A program made the translations under genes and the position numbers. DNA of 64,000 nt from Basidiobolus meristosporus CBS 931.73 (taxonomy: Eukaryota; Basidiobolomycota; Basidiobolomycetes; Basidiobolales; Basidiobolaceae), in contig MCFE01000107.1 in the NCBI GenBank assembly GCA_002104905.1, positions 62,001 through 126,000 of the forward strand, read 5' to 3'. The notes below the pieces were generated by a model. It had not been told where the DNA came from. It searched no databases and was given only the letters and a program-made list of their open reading frames with translations. This document shows positions 21,953 to 34,592 of the stretch, piece by piece. Every line of letters starts with the position of its first letter. The first letter of the stretch is position 1.

Positions 21953-22294
21953 GTTCAGCAGCTAAAAACTTATGTAACTATTCTGGACTAGTCTGGTCAC
22001 TGTAGGACTAGCTTAAAGCCCTAAACATGCCACTTTTGCTCAGATCAATGATTCTATAATGACTCCCCTAGTGTGAAGAGTAAATTAGCACATATATCAA
22101 ACATTATATACTAACCCTGAAGCTATTACAGAATACTCATAGATATTGGGAAATGCTCCTTACTTAGTACTATAGTTGTGCTACTTCTAGAAAGATATAA
22201 ATGCTGAGCTTCTTCATCAATAGTCAACAGTACAGCCATGATCATCCTTTGTTGACAAGTTCCTTGTATCCAAAACACTTGTTAAATTACAACA
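21953..22294 (+). repeat. Copia family A 5' LTR, missing its first bases
   Basis: From GGTATTGTTCAGCAGC to TTACAACA this matches the A LTR at 34188-34556; the first about 20 bp are absent. A primer-binding site GGTTATGAGCCC follows at 22295-22306, then the gag start. Confidence 0.85.
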
Positions 22295-22515
22295 GGTTAT
22301 GAGCCCCAGATGCCTTAACCTATTCCAAAGATGACATCTATCATGGGACAGAACAATACAAGCATGTTCCCTGTACAGGAGAGGTATGGTGTAATGAACT
22401 ACAGACTGTGAAGAATCCAGATGCAGTTTTACCTTGACAAAAGAAGGCTTTGGAATATAGTAACAGGAAAGGAGGCTGAGCCCAATGGAATAGCTGTAGA
22501 AGTTGAAATGCCTCA
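22295..22515 (+). pseudogene. Copia family A primer site and gag start, broken by gypsy
   Basis: Primer site, leader and the first about 60 codons of Gag match the intact element from 34557. The sequence stops at about 22515, where a minus-strand gypsy element begins. The same copia copy resumes at 25551, but about 200 bp of gag are missing at the joint. Confidence 0.8.
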
Positions 22516-25184
22516 AGAGCAGGCAAGTCTTGAAAGCTTGGGTCTGTCTCTATGAATTAAATCTTCCTGGATATTTCCTTGTTGTCCACCAGTTGGCAAG
22601 TTGTAAATGGACATTCTCTGATGAGCATGAATGGTCTTATCTATTGTGGCTCCAGCTTCTTCTACACATTGTATCTCAGCAAAACAAAGTTCCCAACTGT
22701 CAATGCTGCTGGTGACATAGTTGAATCAAATCTCTGCTTCATCTGTTTGGCATATGCCTCTTGATGTGTTTGTTCCAGCTGCTGGTGTCTACTTGGCTAA
22801 CTGACTTTATTTTTTAAGGTGTCTGCAGGCTTTAGTTGTGTCAAATGTCCTGGAATCCTTGTTCACACCCATAAAATAAGTAAAATGGTGATTGTTGGAT
22901 GACAATGTGCACCCTAACTCTGCAGGCAAAAGGTGCTTAGTATATATACCCATCCCATCTACTGATAGCTCCATCTGCATACTTGGTTGGCATTTTCTAT
23001 AAAATCCATTTAACCTCTGAGTGATTCCAACAGTTTTAGGGTAATATGCCAAGTTTTTCAGGTGTTTGATCAGCAGCACTTGCAGGTAAGCTTCCAATGT
23101 CTTTGCCATGAAGTTTGCTCCTCTATTGGAACAACCCTCTACTGAGCATCCAAACTTCATAAGGAATTCTTAGTAGATGAAACCTACTTCAGATTCTTGA
23201 TTACTTCAACCTTCTTAGGGTCTAAGGTCACTCCCGTACTAGTCAGCATGTGTTCAAGGTATTCATTATATTCCCTGAAGAATCTAACTTTGCTAGCCTG
23301 CCATATAGCTTGTTCTCTCTTAGCTTCTTCAAGACCTTTTCAATTTGCACCAAGTGGACCTCATCTGTGTTGCTGTATATCACTATGTTGTCTTGGTAGA
23401 TTACTACCTACTTGTCTAAGTACTCCTGGAACACTTTTGTATCAAGGTTACAAATAATGCAGTGACATTGGTAAGGCAAAAACTCAAGACCAAGTACTCT
23501 TAATGCTCATATCTGGTCCTGAATGCTGTCTTAGGGTTGTCTTCTGGTTTCACCCTAATCTGGTTGTATCCTGAGATGAGGTCAATCCTACTGAGTATAG
23601 TGGCTCCATTTGGTTGGTCTAAAGGCTCTTCAATCCAACTATGGAGTACTTATTCTTCACAGTAACTGAGTTAAGGGCACTGTAGTCAATGCACATCCTA
23701 AATGTTCCATCCTTTCTTTTCACAAAAGCATTGATGCTCCCCAAGGTCACTTACTGGACCTGATATATCCTTGCTCCACTAACTGATATATTGGTCTCCT
23801 CATCTCTTACAACTCCAATGGACTCATTTGGGTTTTTTTGGACTTGGGTGGCATGGGTACTCCAGTCGCTTAAATGATTGTAATGGAATAGCCATGTTTT
23901 CCCAAGTACAAGGTCAAATTTTCAGTTATCATACTTATAGGCCTCTAGGTCTTATTCATAGTTAGTCATCTTCATTATAACCAGCTGTGTAATACGGTTG
24001 ATTATGTTGGAATTCCCATCAGTTGTTGAGACTGATGTTAGTTTGGTAAATTTCAAATTGATTCCAGCTTTCAGGGCAAATTACTCTGATATGAACTCAT
24101 GTGATGCTCCTGTGTCAATCATGATCTTGCCAGGTACTCCACTGATGATTCCATTCAAGTATAAAAGCTTTACTGAGTTAGAGGACAATTAGGAATGGGA
24201 ATTCTTTTGTCACATGGTGGTGAGTTCTGAGTTTTCTTCAAATCATTCTCCACATTACAATGCTCAAGGGCTTCAATATGGTTAATGGCTCTTGTGGACT
24301 AGTATCTACTTCTTTTCTGAGTGCAGCACTTTGCAATATGTCCTTGCTGGTGGCAATTAAAGAAAAGTCCTTTCTACTAACATTCTTCCAAGGTGGGATT
24401 CTTCTGTGTAGCATCTATTTCCATTAGCACTGCTTCTGATTGTCTTCTCTCATAATGATTACAGCCTCTCTGACTAGTCATGGTTGGCTTTTTAACCCCA
24501 AACATAGGTGAGTAATAGTCAATGGCAATCTTGATCGCTTCTTCACTGAGAGGCCTTCAATCATTCACTTTCCTGCAAGTTCTTTCTTTCAACCTATCAA
24601 TAATGTATTGAACCTGATCTAGGGGATCCATTTTCTCAAAATTTGCAGCAGATACCTAAGCTCATAAATGTATTCTTGCAGCATTCTTTTCTTGCAGAGT
24701 GTCTTCTGCTTCCTTGCTAGTATTGTCAACTGGTGGGGAGTTGTAATTGCTTCTTAAATTTCCATCACAAACTCATCTCAGGTAGAAATAGTAGAGCATC
24801 TCATCATGGTGGCTGTTCTGATCTTGTAGTGGTAACACTGCAAAGGTGCATCTGACAGGTAAGAGGCTGCATTATGTAACTTGCATTCTAGGGCAGTCCT
24901 TTAGCCTAAAAGCTTCATCAATCTGGCAGCACCAAGTTCCCAAGTTTGCATTGATTCAACCATTATACCAGTTAACCTTCACACTAAAGTTACTGTTGAC
25001 AGGATTTTGCTGGCTGTGGCACATAATAGTCGATATTTGGTGCTGATGGCTGAGGTTTTGGAGTAACTGTTGCTACTGTGCCAGGATTTGGTGTATTGCA
25101 TACTTCCATTCTTGATAATCTGCCATCTTGAGTGACGCATCTTCTTGCTCCAGGGGGGAGGTTCCTTATTATTGCTGCTATCAA
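22516..25184 (-). pseudogene. Ty3/gypsy family G element, nearly full coding span, degenerate
   Basis: The minus-strand order from 25184 is gag leader, Gag (to about 24230), protease (about 24200-23830, DSGA-like region decayed, with MNSCDAPVS on the opposite strand marking it), reverse transcriptase (about 23850-23200) and integrase (23160-22807). The integrase block MKFGCSVEGCSNRGANFMAKTLEAYL has lost several signature residues compared with the copy at 33056-33583. It ends near 22516 without a 3' LTR. Stops interrupt every domain. This gypsy is inserted in a plus-strand copia A gag. Confidence 0.85.
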
Positions 25185-25550
25185 TGTTACAGGTCTTGGC
25201 ATAAGAGTTGTAGAGGAATAGGGAGCTTACCAATATTGTATTGACTAAAACTTGAACTCATTTTTATTGAGGTCCCAGCAGCTCCTTACATATATTTTGC
25301 CAGATTACTATCTGACTGATTTTATTTCCTAATATAATTTGTGGCTGATGACTCATTTGATTGCATCACATTGCCTAACTAGATCATTCTTAAATAATCT
25401 ATCCATGTCTGATAATCATCTGTTGATTCATCTGTAGACTAATACTACTGGCTTGATATATAGCACTGATATACTGAAAGGCTAAATACAAAACTATTGG
25501 ATTTGACAAAAAACCAATAAACATAAATGTTCAAGCAGAAGACCATAGTA
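25185..25550 (-). repeat. Gypsy family G 5' LTR, 366 bp
   Basis: From TGTTACAGGTCTTGG to AGACCATAGTA this matches the LTR at 32479-32846 over its full length, with many substitutions. It borders copia A gag on the right. Confidence 0.85.
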
Positions 25551-27070
25551 AATACACTGGAATGTAGACATTTGCAGTAGAGCTTTACAATATTTGTGCA
25601 AGTATGGACTATGAAGAAAAGATACCTTGTCTGCTTTGCAGTTTACCCAACAAGTAAGAGTCACTCATACTTTCTTTTGAATGCCAAGAAGAAATCTGAC
25701 CTTAGATTGTGTCAAAGGAAAACTTCTCCATGGAGAACTCAGACATAATGACCAAGTAGAAGAAACTGAAATAACGCTTTATTCAGCTCAGAAAGGCACA
25801 CAGTAAAGAAGCAAAAGCAACAGGAACAAAGAAAACCTGGTTGCTTCAGCTACTGTAAGAAGCCAGGACACCAGGCAGGTGAATGCAAGAAGAATTAAGC
25901 AGGCAAAAAACAGAAACAAGAGCAAGCAAGACATAAAACTGTAGATGAGCAGTTATTTGTAACCGTACAAGAGAGTGCAAGTAACAAAAGTAATGAATGG
26001 TACATTGACCCTTGAGCATCACAGCATATTTGCTGTATACACAAGTGGTTCAGTAACTTAAAGATTATTCCTTTAATAAAGGCTTCTCTGGGAGACTGCT
26101 GTGCATTGGAAGCTACTAACAGCAGGTCTGTGCATCTAGGAACAAGTGATATCTTGGGGGAACAACAAAAAAACTGACCAAAGTGCTCTATGTCTCATGA
26201 ATATAACAAATAGACTAATAGTCAAAATGGAATGATCTACAATATTTCAAAATGCAAAGTGCTAAATGTTTTAGCAGAATCTGTTGCTACCATGAAATAC
26301 AGTAAAAGTAGATGCCAAACAATAGCTCCAAGTGATTTCACAATGTCCAAAGCACATACAGGCAAAGATACAGATCTTTAGCACCTCACAATCCAGGTGA
26401 GTAGTGTTTCCTATCACATCACTTACAAAATATGCTCAAAGTTAGAATTAAAGTGCAAAAAGGGATCTTTATTGGGTATGTGAAGCTATTGAAGGGTATA
26501 GAGCACATAAAGGCAAAATTTAGACACCAATCAGAATAAACAATGTATTTGCAGAAAATCCAGATCATAGAGACATTGGATCATTGGCCAGCTACCTGAT
26601 GATGCAATGACTACTGATGAAGAAGATACCTTCATAATCTAGCCAGATACAGACAAAAGCACTTCCACTTCCAGATCAGGATAAGAAATGCCCCTAGCTT
26701 TTGACTGACACCCAATACCTATGAACAAGCTTAGCATGCCTTACAAGCCAGGCCTGAGAATCTAGAACAAGCAATGAAAAGTCAAGATGCTACTATGTTG
26801 GAGCCAGCCATGCAGGAAGATGGCCAATTACTGATAGTGGCAAAAACATGGAAATGGGTGGATTTAATAAATGGGATAAAGCCAATACAATGTGGATATG
26901 TCTACAAGATCAAAATAGCCTCAAATGGAACCACTAATAAGTGAAAAGCTACATTGGTGGCTAAAGGCTATTACTAATCCATGGACTAAACATTCATGAG
27001 ATATTTGCTCCAGTAACTGAGTTTAACTCCATTAGCAGGGCTCTGGCCTGGCAGTTGTACTCAATCTAGA
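25551..27070 (+). pseudogene. Copia family A gag-pol remnant (continued)
   Basis: It resumes the copia copy begun at 21953. Recognisable parts are Gag after the gypsy insertion, the knuckle near 25840-25890 (CFSYCKKPGHQAGECK-like, one Cys changed), the protease region near 26000 (WYIDP-ASQHIC, active-site Ser changed to Pro), scattered integrase pieces with large deletions (26180-26680) and the start of RT. It stops at about 27070 with SNSISRAL-like wording, where family D starts. Stops in all domains. Confidence 0.82.
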
Positions 27071-29320
27071 AACTGTTGAAAATCACACCTCTGATTTTAC
27101 ACAAGCTTAGTCCAGATTTTTCATCAAACTGATATATAGGTGATTTTTGGGTAGTTCTCTTCCAATTCACTCACTTTCTGACTCAGAACACTGAACACCT
27201 CCTATATCTGTGTACATTGACTGGCTATTGCCTCTTTTTCACACCTCTTACTTCCTGACTCTACCAGTGCTCTTACATTTCATGAATACAAATTGGCTTT
27301 TATGTGTCGTAACCTCAGATGTAACTCAATGGCACATTGTACAAGCTTATATAGGTCCCATAGCAAACCCGGTAAGTATTATTCCTAACAACATTACATC
27401 AGACACTTTTGATTGATATTCTGCCAAATATCTCATTTTTTAATCCCTGACGCTTAAACACCTCTTACATTTGTGTATGCCAATTAGCTATTACCTCTTC
27501 TCACCTCCTTAATTTCTGACTCCAATAATGCTGTTACTTCTTGAAGTGTTTTATTTCCTTGGAGTCTTTAGTTGTGACTTGGTTATGAATTCTACTGACT
27601 TATATAAAATCCTGTAGCTAATACTGACTTTGCACTCTACCTCACACCCAACTGGTGGCTCTATTCATATCCACCATTCAGTTAGTATTTCTGACAAAAC
27701 ACCCTCTCTCAATGACATCAGTTGGATCTCAAATGGCTTTATCCCATTGTTCATTCATTGCTTCCCATATATCATGGTATTCAGGTAGCAATGCATGGAG
27801 GGCCCCTAATCTGTCAGTATTTCATTAAATCCCTGCAAAATTTAAGCATGTTTTCCTGAGACCTGCTCTTGGAGAAGTGCCACAATCTTTTGCTGTGCCT
27901 TCTATTGCCAGAATACCACATTAAGCAATGCAATGATGCTTCAAGCTCTTGATGTTGTTACTTTGTCTGTTGGTTTAATTTCCTAACTGTCTGACATGGA
28001 TGAAGTGGAGGCTGTTGTAAAGAAATTGCCTTTCTCTGCTAGCTCAACTACTATGCCAAAGTGTAGCTCAATAGGCTGAATATTGAACTCTCAGGAAAAG
28101 ATGTATTTTCTTGTTTGTAGTTCTTCTAGGCTAAAATGAGATTCAGCCTGATGTAGGCTTATGGTGTAAATTGACAAGAACTGCAGCTTTTCTTATCTCT
28201 GGCTTTGGTACACTTTTATTCATTTGCCTTTTGCTTCACAACTGCCCAGTCTTTCACTGCTATTCTGTCTGAGTGCAAATTCTGCAAACTACATTTTCTT
28301 CTTAATACATCCTGCGCTAGTGTGCTTGTGTCTGCATGCTTGTTCCTTGCCAACACTCTTCTGGCAACCTGATGTCTGAATACAGCTTGTTTAGAGCCTT
28401 CCAATCTAGTTGCAAAGGGGTGCTGATGAAGCTACTGACTTTGTCAGTGACAGATCCATCACTGGTAATTTGACTGTGGGCTTCCTAATATGGGATTATG
28501 GTTTTCCCTAATATGTCTGACTGGTGCATTTGTACTTGGCTGCTTGTCCCTCATTGGTACTCTTCCAGCTACCTGATTTTCCTTGATATTTGTTGAGAGC
28601 TGTTGACCCTGCTTGTAATAGGCTCTTAAGGAAGCAACTGCTTTTTAGCCACAGGGCCCTTAGTCTTCTGGCTTTGATTTTTCTTCTTTTTATGGGATAC
28701 TTTGTTGGCATAAGATTTCTGGCCCAAAACCATTTACTTCTTTGAGGGCAGGGTAATGCTCATTAAACAGGTCAAGCCTTTTCTGCTTAGCCTTGAGTTC
28801 CTGATGGTCCAATGGCATGATGGCCTTAAGGTGACTACATGGTAGACTTCTTACAGCCTCTTGAAAATTAGCCCATTATTCACCTTTACCCCTGACAGCT
28901 TCATAGATCTTCAGTGTCATTTAATGTATAGGCTTTGGTATCAGCACCATAGTCTCTCCCACCCATGCGGTGATGTGTTTTTCTGTATTCTTCATCTTTG
29001 GGAGCTGTTGTTGGGCTTTAAAGACTCTATGGTGTTCTTCTGCTGTTACAATGGGAAATGTCTCAATCCTTGGCTGCAGCATTAAGTTACTGAAGTTTCT
29101 TTGTTGCAACAAAGACAAAGTGTATTCTTCCATGGATATTGATTGCACTTCACAAACCATTTGCTCATCCTACTGCTGGACTACTTGATGATCTCTCTGG
29201 GTCATTGTATTTATTTTATCAGCCACTGGAACTTATTGCCTCACTAATGATTTGGTCTGAGCTGACAGCACACTTGCTAATATAGGCAGTGGCATTGTTG
29301 TAATGGCCACTTGCTGGCCT
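27071..29320 (-). mobile_element. Family D copy 3, most complete, unidentified element
   Basis: This is the longest D copy, about 2.25 kb. The left terminus TGTTGAAAATCACACC resembles the terminus at 59100-59140 (reverse complement). The right terminus near 29240-29320 matches the start of the copy at 8906. On the minus strand the decayed coding order is: a piece at 29160-28921 (RVFKAQQQLPKMKNTEKH, then AWVGETMVLIPKP); a conserved block near 28870-28760 with NFQEAVR, PLDHQELKAKQKRLDLFNEHYP; a Lys/Arg-rich basic piece at 28711-28508; a piece at 28404-28216 rich in Arg and Ala; and downstream blocks. I do not recognise a transposase signature, reverse transcriptase or integrase. A DNA transposon is possible because the copies have matching ends and no LTR. 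Confidence 0.55.
28508..29160 (-). pseudogene. Family D unknown protein, decayed N-terminal half
   Basis: Two open pieces (29160-28921 and 28711-28508) and the broken block between them repeat in the copies at 9160-9640, 3205-3735 and 52632-53091. The most conserved feature across copies is W-A-N-x-x-EA-x-R, followed about 15 residues later by P-x-D-x-QELKAKQ and a LDLF-x-x-x-x-P pattern. A Lys/Arg-rich stretch follows. The block predicts helical, charged protein; function unknown. Repetition of the same frame in four copies argues that it once was a real protein. Confidence 0.45.
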
Positions 29321-29455
29321 CTGTTGAGTTGTATTATGATTAGCTTAGGGGCTTATTCTACAATGTAGAGGTTGATCAGCAATATACATCAACTCTTGGT
29401 ATAAAAATACTGAAAGAGTTATTTGGGAGTGGTTATACCAATAGAAGATAAAGCT
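29321..29455 (-). repeat. Family C LTR tail fragment
   Basis: The sequence TGTTGAGTTGTATTATGATT at 29328 is the reverse complement of the C-LTR end. Matching continues to about 29450 (GGTTATACCAATAGAAGATA). Only about 130 bp remain, squeezed between D and a copia A LTR. Confidence 0.65.
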
Positions 29456-29817
29456 GTTGCAATAAGAGGTGATTTAAATATAAGGAGCTTATGCAGAAGT
29501 GGTGATATCAGTTAAACTGATGTTTATTAATACACTAGCCCCATATTTATATCTCTGTAGAAGTAATGCAACTGGAACACTAAATTAGGAGAGTTTTCCA
29601 ACATTCAGGAGCATACTGTCACTGTTTCACTGCTAATATACAATATTTGGTAAAGTGCTAATTGGATCCTGACTATAGGGAAATAATCATAATAGTATAG
29701 ATCTAAAAAAAAGTAGCAGAGTTAAGGCTGCAATTGAGTCTTAGACCAAGACTAGTCCAGGGTTGTTTGTAGATTTTTAGCTGCTGATATGAGACTAAGT
29801 AGTACAATATCTCAGCA
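29456..29817 (-). repeat. Copia family A 3' LTR
   Basis: A full-length, diverged LTR in minus orientation ending CTCAGCA at 29817. It is followed by the polypurine complement and RNase H, so it is the 3' LTR of the copy at 29818-32478. Confidence 0.8.
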
Positions 29818-32478
29818 TTCTCCCTTAACCAAATGGTTTCTTGGTCCTAATATCTCCCTGAGATTTCAATTTGTGGCATAGCTAGTTGGTTTGTGAATAT
29901 ATCTACCACCATTTTGTCAGTTTGGCAATAAACTAGCTTTACTAAGCTATTCTCTACCACTTCTCTCACAATGTGCTGTTGTATATATATAAGCTTAGTT
30001 CTGACTTGATTAGCTGGATTGCTAGCCAATGAGATACAGCTTTCATAATCATTGTAAATACATGTTAGCTCATCTGATTTAAAAATTATTTTTGTAGCCA
30101 TATAGTTTCCTTAGCTGCCTGACAAGCAGCCTATATACTATGCCTTAGTTGTAGAGTGTGCCATTGCCGGTTGTTTCATAAAATCCAGGTGATAGCTGCA
30201 CCAGCATATAAAAATACAAACCCAGTGATCAAACAACTGTCAATTAGATCGCTACTACAGTCTGAATCACTATAGCCATCAAAGGTTGCCTATTTATTGC
30301 TCCAGAATATTCCAGTACCATATTTGTGGCTCCATGTTAATATCTAAAATCTGCTTAACTGCTGTAATTTGATTTGACTATAGTTTTGCCTATATAGATT
30401 GAATATTGCCACTGCCACTGAGTTATATGAATGTGTAGACACCACCATGTACATCAGGCTACCCACCATGGACTGATAGGGAATGATTTAGTCCATATTT
30501 GGGCTGTTTTCACCAAAATCTGGCTGAGATTTGCTCAACTTCAGGTTATTGTCCATGGGGGTTGCTGCAGGCTTGCAAATTTCCATTTTGAAGCGTCTAG
30601 GAATATAACTGATGTACTTAGACTGATTTGGTTCAGTTTCTGCTCAGGTATGTCAAGTTTGACTTCAATTCCACATAAACAGCACAACTTTGCAAGACCT
30701 CTGTTCAAAAAATTGCTGAAGAGAGATGATTTTGTCTGTCTAGGTCCCCCCTGATCACTTGAAGCTGTTATTAGGTCATCCACATAAAGAACTAGGCTGA
30801 GCACTACCCTTTTCAGCCATCTTCAAATATGCCACAATCTGCAGTGCTACAGATGAACCAATTCTCCTCTAAATATGTTTCAATCTTGTTTACCATGCTC
30901 TAGATGCCTGTTGAAGTCAATACAGCAATTTTCTGAGTCTGCACACCCTATAGGAGCCTTCTGGGTTAGTAAGACCTTTTGGCTGAACCATACATATAAT
31001 TTCTTGTCAATCCCTATTTTGGAAGGCTATTTAACAATCATTAGTTGCAGATCTAAACTGTGTATAGCCACCAGGGCTAGAACTGTGCTTATGAAGTTGA
31101 ACTTGGCAACTGGAGCAAATGTTTCCTAAAAGTCTAGTCCCTAGGTCTGGGAATAGCCTTTAGCCACCAATCCAGCCTTGTCCCTATCAATGGTATCACT
31201 TGAGGTTATCTTGATATTATATCCCCATCTGCATCCTGTTGGCTTTCTCCTGCTTGGTAAATTTACCAGTTCTCACATTTTTCCCTTGATCAGTAATTGG
31301 TACTTACTCATCAGGCAGCTGGCCAATGATTTTAATTGCTTGCTGATCTGAATTCTCCTCAAATACAATGTCCCTGCTTCTGATCAGCTTCTGAGTTTTG
31401 CCATCATAGACTCCATACCTATTAGCATCCTCACTATACCTAAGAAAGATCCCTTTTCTACTCTTTGGTTCAGACTTTGAGCATTTTCTGTCAGAGATAT
31501 GATGAAAAACATCACAGCCAAAAAATACCAAGGTGCTTGAGGCCCGGTTTGTTTCCTCTATATGCTTCAATGGGTGTCAAATCATGTAGTAATGTTGTTG
31601 GGCATCTATTCCTGGTGTATACTATGATAGCCAGTACTCTGCAAACTCCTTAGAGCAGTATTCCCCTCCATAATCACTTCAAGGTACCTTCAGTTTACAT
31701 CAAGTTTGTGTTTTTGCTATGCTCTTGAAATAATTGAGCATCTCTAGTGCCTCCTCCTTTTTCTTCAGGAAGTACACACATGTATATCTTGTCTTGTCAT
31801 CAATAAATGTCATAAAACACCTCTTGGCTTCAATGGGGAGTGTTCTTATTGGCCCACAAATGTCTGAGAGCACTATAGGCAGTATTTTTGTTGTACAAAC
31901 TCCTCTTGAGCTCCTGAATGTTGCCCAGCTTGTTTGCCATATGAACATCCATCACAGACACTCACTTTGATTAGAATTTGGGTAGTTTAGGCCCAAAACA
32001 AGCTGATTTTTCATCAATTGGTTTGTTTACTGGTACACAATGTGTCCTAGCCTCCTATGCTACATCATCCAGTTAGTTTGATCAGCTTTGGCAATGCTAG
32101 GATACTCAGGTACAATAGTCTTTCATTGTAACTTGTTTATATTGTGAGCTCTAATTCCTAAAGCTAACATTTGTCCATTTTCACTTGTATTGGACAGCTT
32201 AGCCTAGTAAAAACAAATTTCAAACCCTGAGTGGTTGCATTAGTGGATGAGAGTAGGTCCTCAGCTATTTCAGACACATATATTATAGTGGTACGTTTTG
32301 CTGCTGTTGCCCCTGAGATATCACACATACTTAGCTGTATAGACACACTAGTGGTAGCTTTCAGTGCAGAGTTATTTCCAAGATAAGCCTTTCTTATGGA
32401 AATAGTCCTTGTGTTGCTGAACCACTCCTTTATACCACAAATATGTCATGATGCTCCAGAGTTAATATATCATTCATT
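29818..32478 (-). pseudogene. Copia family A protease-integrase-RT-RNase H remnant
   Basis: The minus-strand order from 32478 is protease (region ending in CSIHEW-like wording at the gypsy junction), integrase (31948-31700 with FIDDKTRYTCVYFL; C-terminal 31570-31304 with SRKGIFLRYSEDA), RT (VLYVDDLITASSD at about 30795, so YVDD is retained) and RNase H with its C-terminal tail (30101-29847, VYCQTDKMVVDIFT). Interrupted by many stops. Gag is missing because a gypsy element begins at 32479. Confidence 0.87.
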
Positions 32479-32846
32479 TGTTACAAGTCTTGGTACAAGA
32501 GTTGTAGAGGAATAGGGAGTTTAGCTAGTATTGAATTCACTAAAACTAAAACTGATTTTTATTGAGGTTCCAGCAGCTCCTTATATACATTTTGCCAGAT
32601 CAATTGCTGACTAATTGTATTTCCTAATGTAGGTTGTGGCTGATGACTCATTTGATTGCATCATCATCACCCAATAAGATGCTGCTTAATGTATCTACTT
32701 CTGTTTGATGAAGATCAGCTGATACATTTGCTGACTAATGCTACTGATTTCATACATAATACTGATATACTGATAACCCCAACATATACTAATTGATTTG
32801 ACTAAAAACTGATCTAACTTAGACATTCAAGCGGCAGATCATAACA
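32479..32846 (-). repeat. Gypsy family G 3' LTR, 368 bp
   Basis: It runs TGTTACAAG...CATAACA in plus reading, with the polypurine complement (TTCTCCCCTACT) next to it. It is inserted into the copia A protease region, at wording equal to TATACCATTCATT in other copies. The other end of this gypsy element is lost at 34187. Confidence 0.88.
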
Positions 32847-34187
32847 TTCTCCCCTACTAAAGTTGAGAGGGTTCTCCTGAATCTCTTTTCTTGTGATACC
32901 AATATCTTGATGGTTCAGTATTATCAGCAAGTCTTGCAAGCTTGAGTCTGTCCCTATGTACTAAGTCTTCCCGGATATTGCCTTGTTTGTCCACCAGTTG
33001 GTAAGTTGCAAATGGACATTCTCTGGTGATCTTGAATGGTCCTGTCCATTGTGGCTCACTTCTTCCAAGTGTTGTTTCTTAGCAATACAAAGTTCCCAAC
33101 TATCAATGCTTCTGTTGCTATAGTCTTATCAAATCTCTGCTTCATCTTTTCTGCACTTTGAGATACCTTGGTCTGTGCCTCTTGACGTTTTTGTTCTAGT
33201 TGCTGGTGCCTACTTGGCTGACTGAGTTCATCTTCTAAGGTGTCTGTAAGCTTTGGTTGTGTGAGATCTCCTGGAATCCTAGGTTCACATCCATACACTG
33301 AGTAAAATGGTGATTGCTGGGTGGTTTTGTGTACTCTGACTCTGCATGCAAAGAGTGCTTGGTCTATATACTCATCCCATCTACTGACATCTCCATTTGC
33401 ATACTTGGTGAGCATTTTTCCAAATAATCCATTAAACTGCTCAGTGACTCCATTAGTTCTGGGGTGATATGCCCAGGTTTTCAAGTGTCTGATCTGATGC
33501 ATTTCCAGGTAAGCCTCTAATGGTTTCGCCATAAAGTTTGCTCCTCTATCAGATAAGATCTCCACAGGGCATCCAAACTTCATCAGGATCTCATGGTAAA
33601 TGAAACTTGCAACTTCTTGTTCACTGGCTATTGGTAGAGCTTTAGCAACTGGCCATTAAGTGGCATGGTCAATTGCTACTAGGATCCAACGGTTTCATTT
33701 CCTGGTAGTTGGCAGTCTTCCAATAAAGTCAATTCCCCATCTATCAAATGGTCTTACAGGCTCCAAAGGGAAGAGTTGGGCAATTCTTTGTGGCTGGCCT
33801 TGATTGATTTGGCAGTTTGGGCATGTTTTCACTAGCTTCTCAATATCTTGTTTCATTCTGAGCCACCATGCACTGGCTTTCACAAGGCTATAGGTTCCTT
33901 CAATCCCAAAATGTCCATATCCATTGTGTAGCTTATGTATTAAATCCAGGCAAGAAACATCAATAGGCAATAGGGCTTCCATCAACAATTTGGTAGTGTT
34001 TCATCCTGTACTACAAATTTGCTGGCTTCATCATGGATTATCTTCTTGATATCTTCATCCACCTCATTAGGAATGGCTTGGTCCTCCAAGTACTTTGGTA
34101 ATAGGCTAGGCCAATCTGATTCATGCACCAAGTTGAGTTGTGCAACTTGTTCCAACCCTGATAAGGCGTCAGCAACCGTGTTGTTTT
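32847..34187 (-). pseudogene. Ty3/gypsy family G integrase and RNase H, lightly decayed
   Basis: The youngest gypsy coding piece. From 34187 downward: the end of RNase H with NNTVADALSGLEQ; a zinc-binding region at 33988-33695 with HNGYGHFGIEGTY and CPNCQINQG; then FDRWGIDFIGRLP with the first catalytic Asp. The core at 33583-33056 has ILSDRGANFMAK (second Asp) and HPRTNGVTEQFNG (Glu). At least two stops break it (near 33690 and 33655). Compared with the copy at 22807-23160 it keeps all catalytic residues. It is cut precisely at 34187 by the 5' LTR of the intact copia A. Confidence 0.9.
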
Positions 34188-34556
34188 TGTTGAAATATTG
34201 GACTATTTGGTATCATTCAGCAGCTAAAAATTTACTTAACAATTCTAGGCTAGTCTTAGTCACTGTAGGACTCATTTACTGCCTTAACTTCGCCACTTTC
34301 TCCAGATATATGACCTTATGATTATTCCCCTATAGTCAGGATCAAATTAGCACTATTACCAAACATTATGTACTAACCCTGAAACTGTTACAGAATGCTC
34401 CTGAATATTGAGAAACCCTCCCTACTTAGTGTTACAGCTGTATTACTTCTACAAAGGTATAAATACTGAGCTTCTTTATGAATAAACAACAGTTCAACTA
34501 TTATCACTATTTCTTGATAAGTTCCTTACATCCAAATCACTTCTTAAATTGCTACA
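34188..34556 (+). repeat. 5' LTR of the intact copia A, 369 bp
   Basis: It starts TGTTGAAATATTGG and ends GCTACA, one base off the CAACA end of the 3' LTR. A TATA box TATAAATA is at 34458-34465 and an AATAAA at 34481-34486, which places U3, R and U5 in the usual order. Confidence 0.95.
34458..34465 (+). promoter_or_regulatory. TATA box of the copia A LTR
   Basis: TATAAATA about 100 bp before the LTR end. The same octamer stands at 38775-38782 in the 3' LTR and, in family B, at 53442-53449. Transcription probably starts a short distance downstream. Confidence 0.7.
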
Positions 34557-34568
34557 GGTTATGAGCCC
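34557..34568 (+). other. Primer-binding site of copia A (initiator tRNA-Met anticodon arm)
   Basis: GGTTATGAGCCC immediately follows the 5' LTR. It is the exact complement of GGGCTCATAACC, the anticodon arm of yeast-type initiator tRNA-Met. Drosophila copia and yeast Ty5 are known to prime on an internally cleaved half of this tRNA, so the same mode is inferred here. The CAT anticodon complement gives an ATG at 34561-34563. Confidence 0.85.
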
Positions 34569-34592
34569 CGATTGCCTTAATCTATTCTAAAG

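Noticed and set aside
34557-34568. Primer site as part of a tRNA gene
   Set aside because: Only the 12-base anticodon arm complement is present; no cloverleaf around it.
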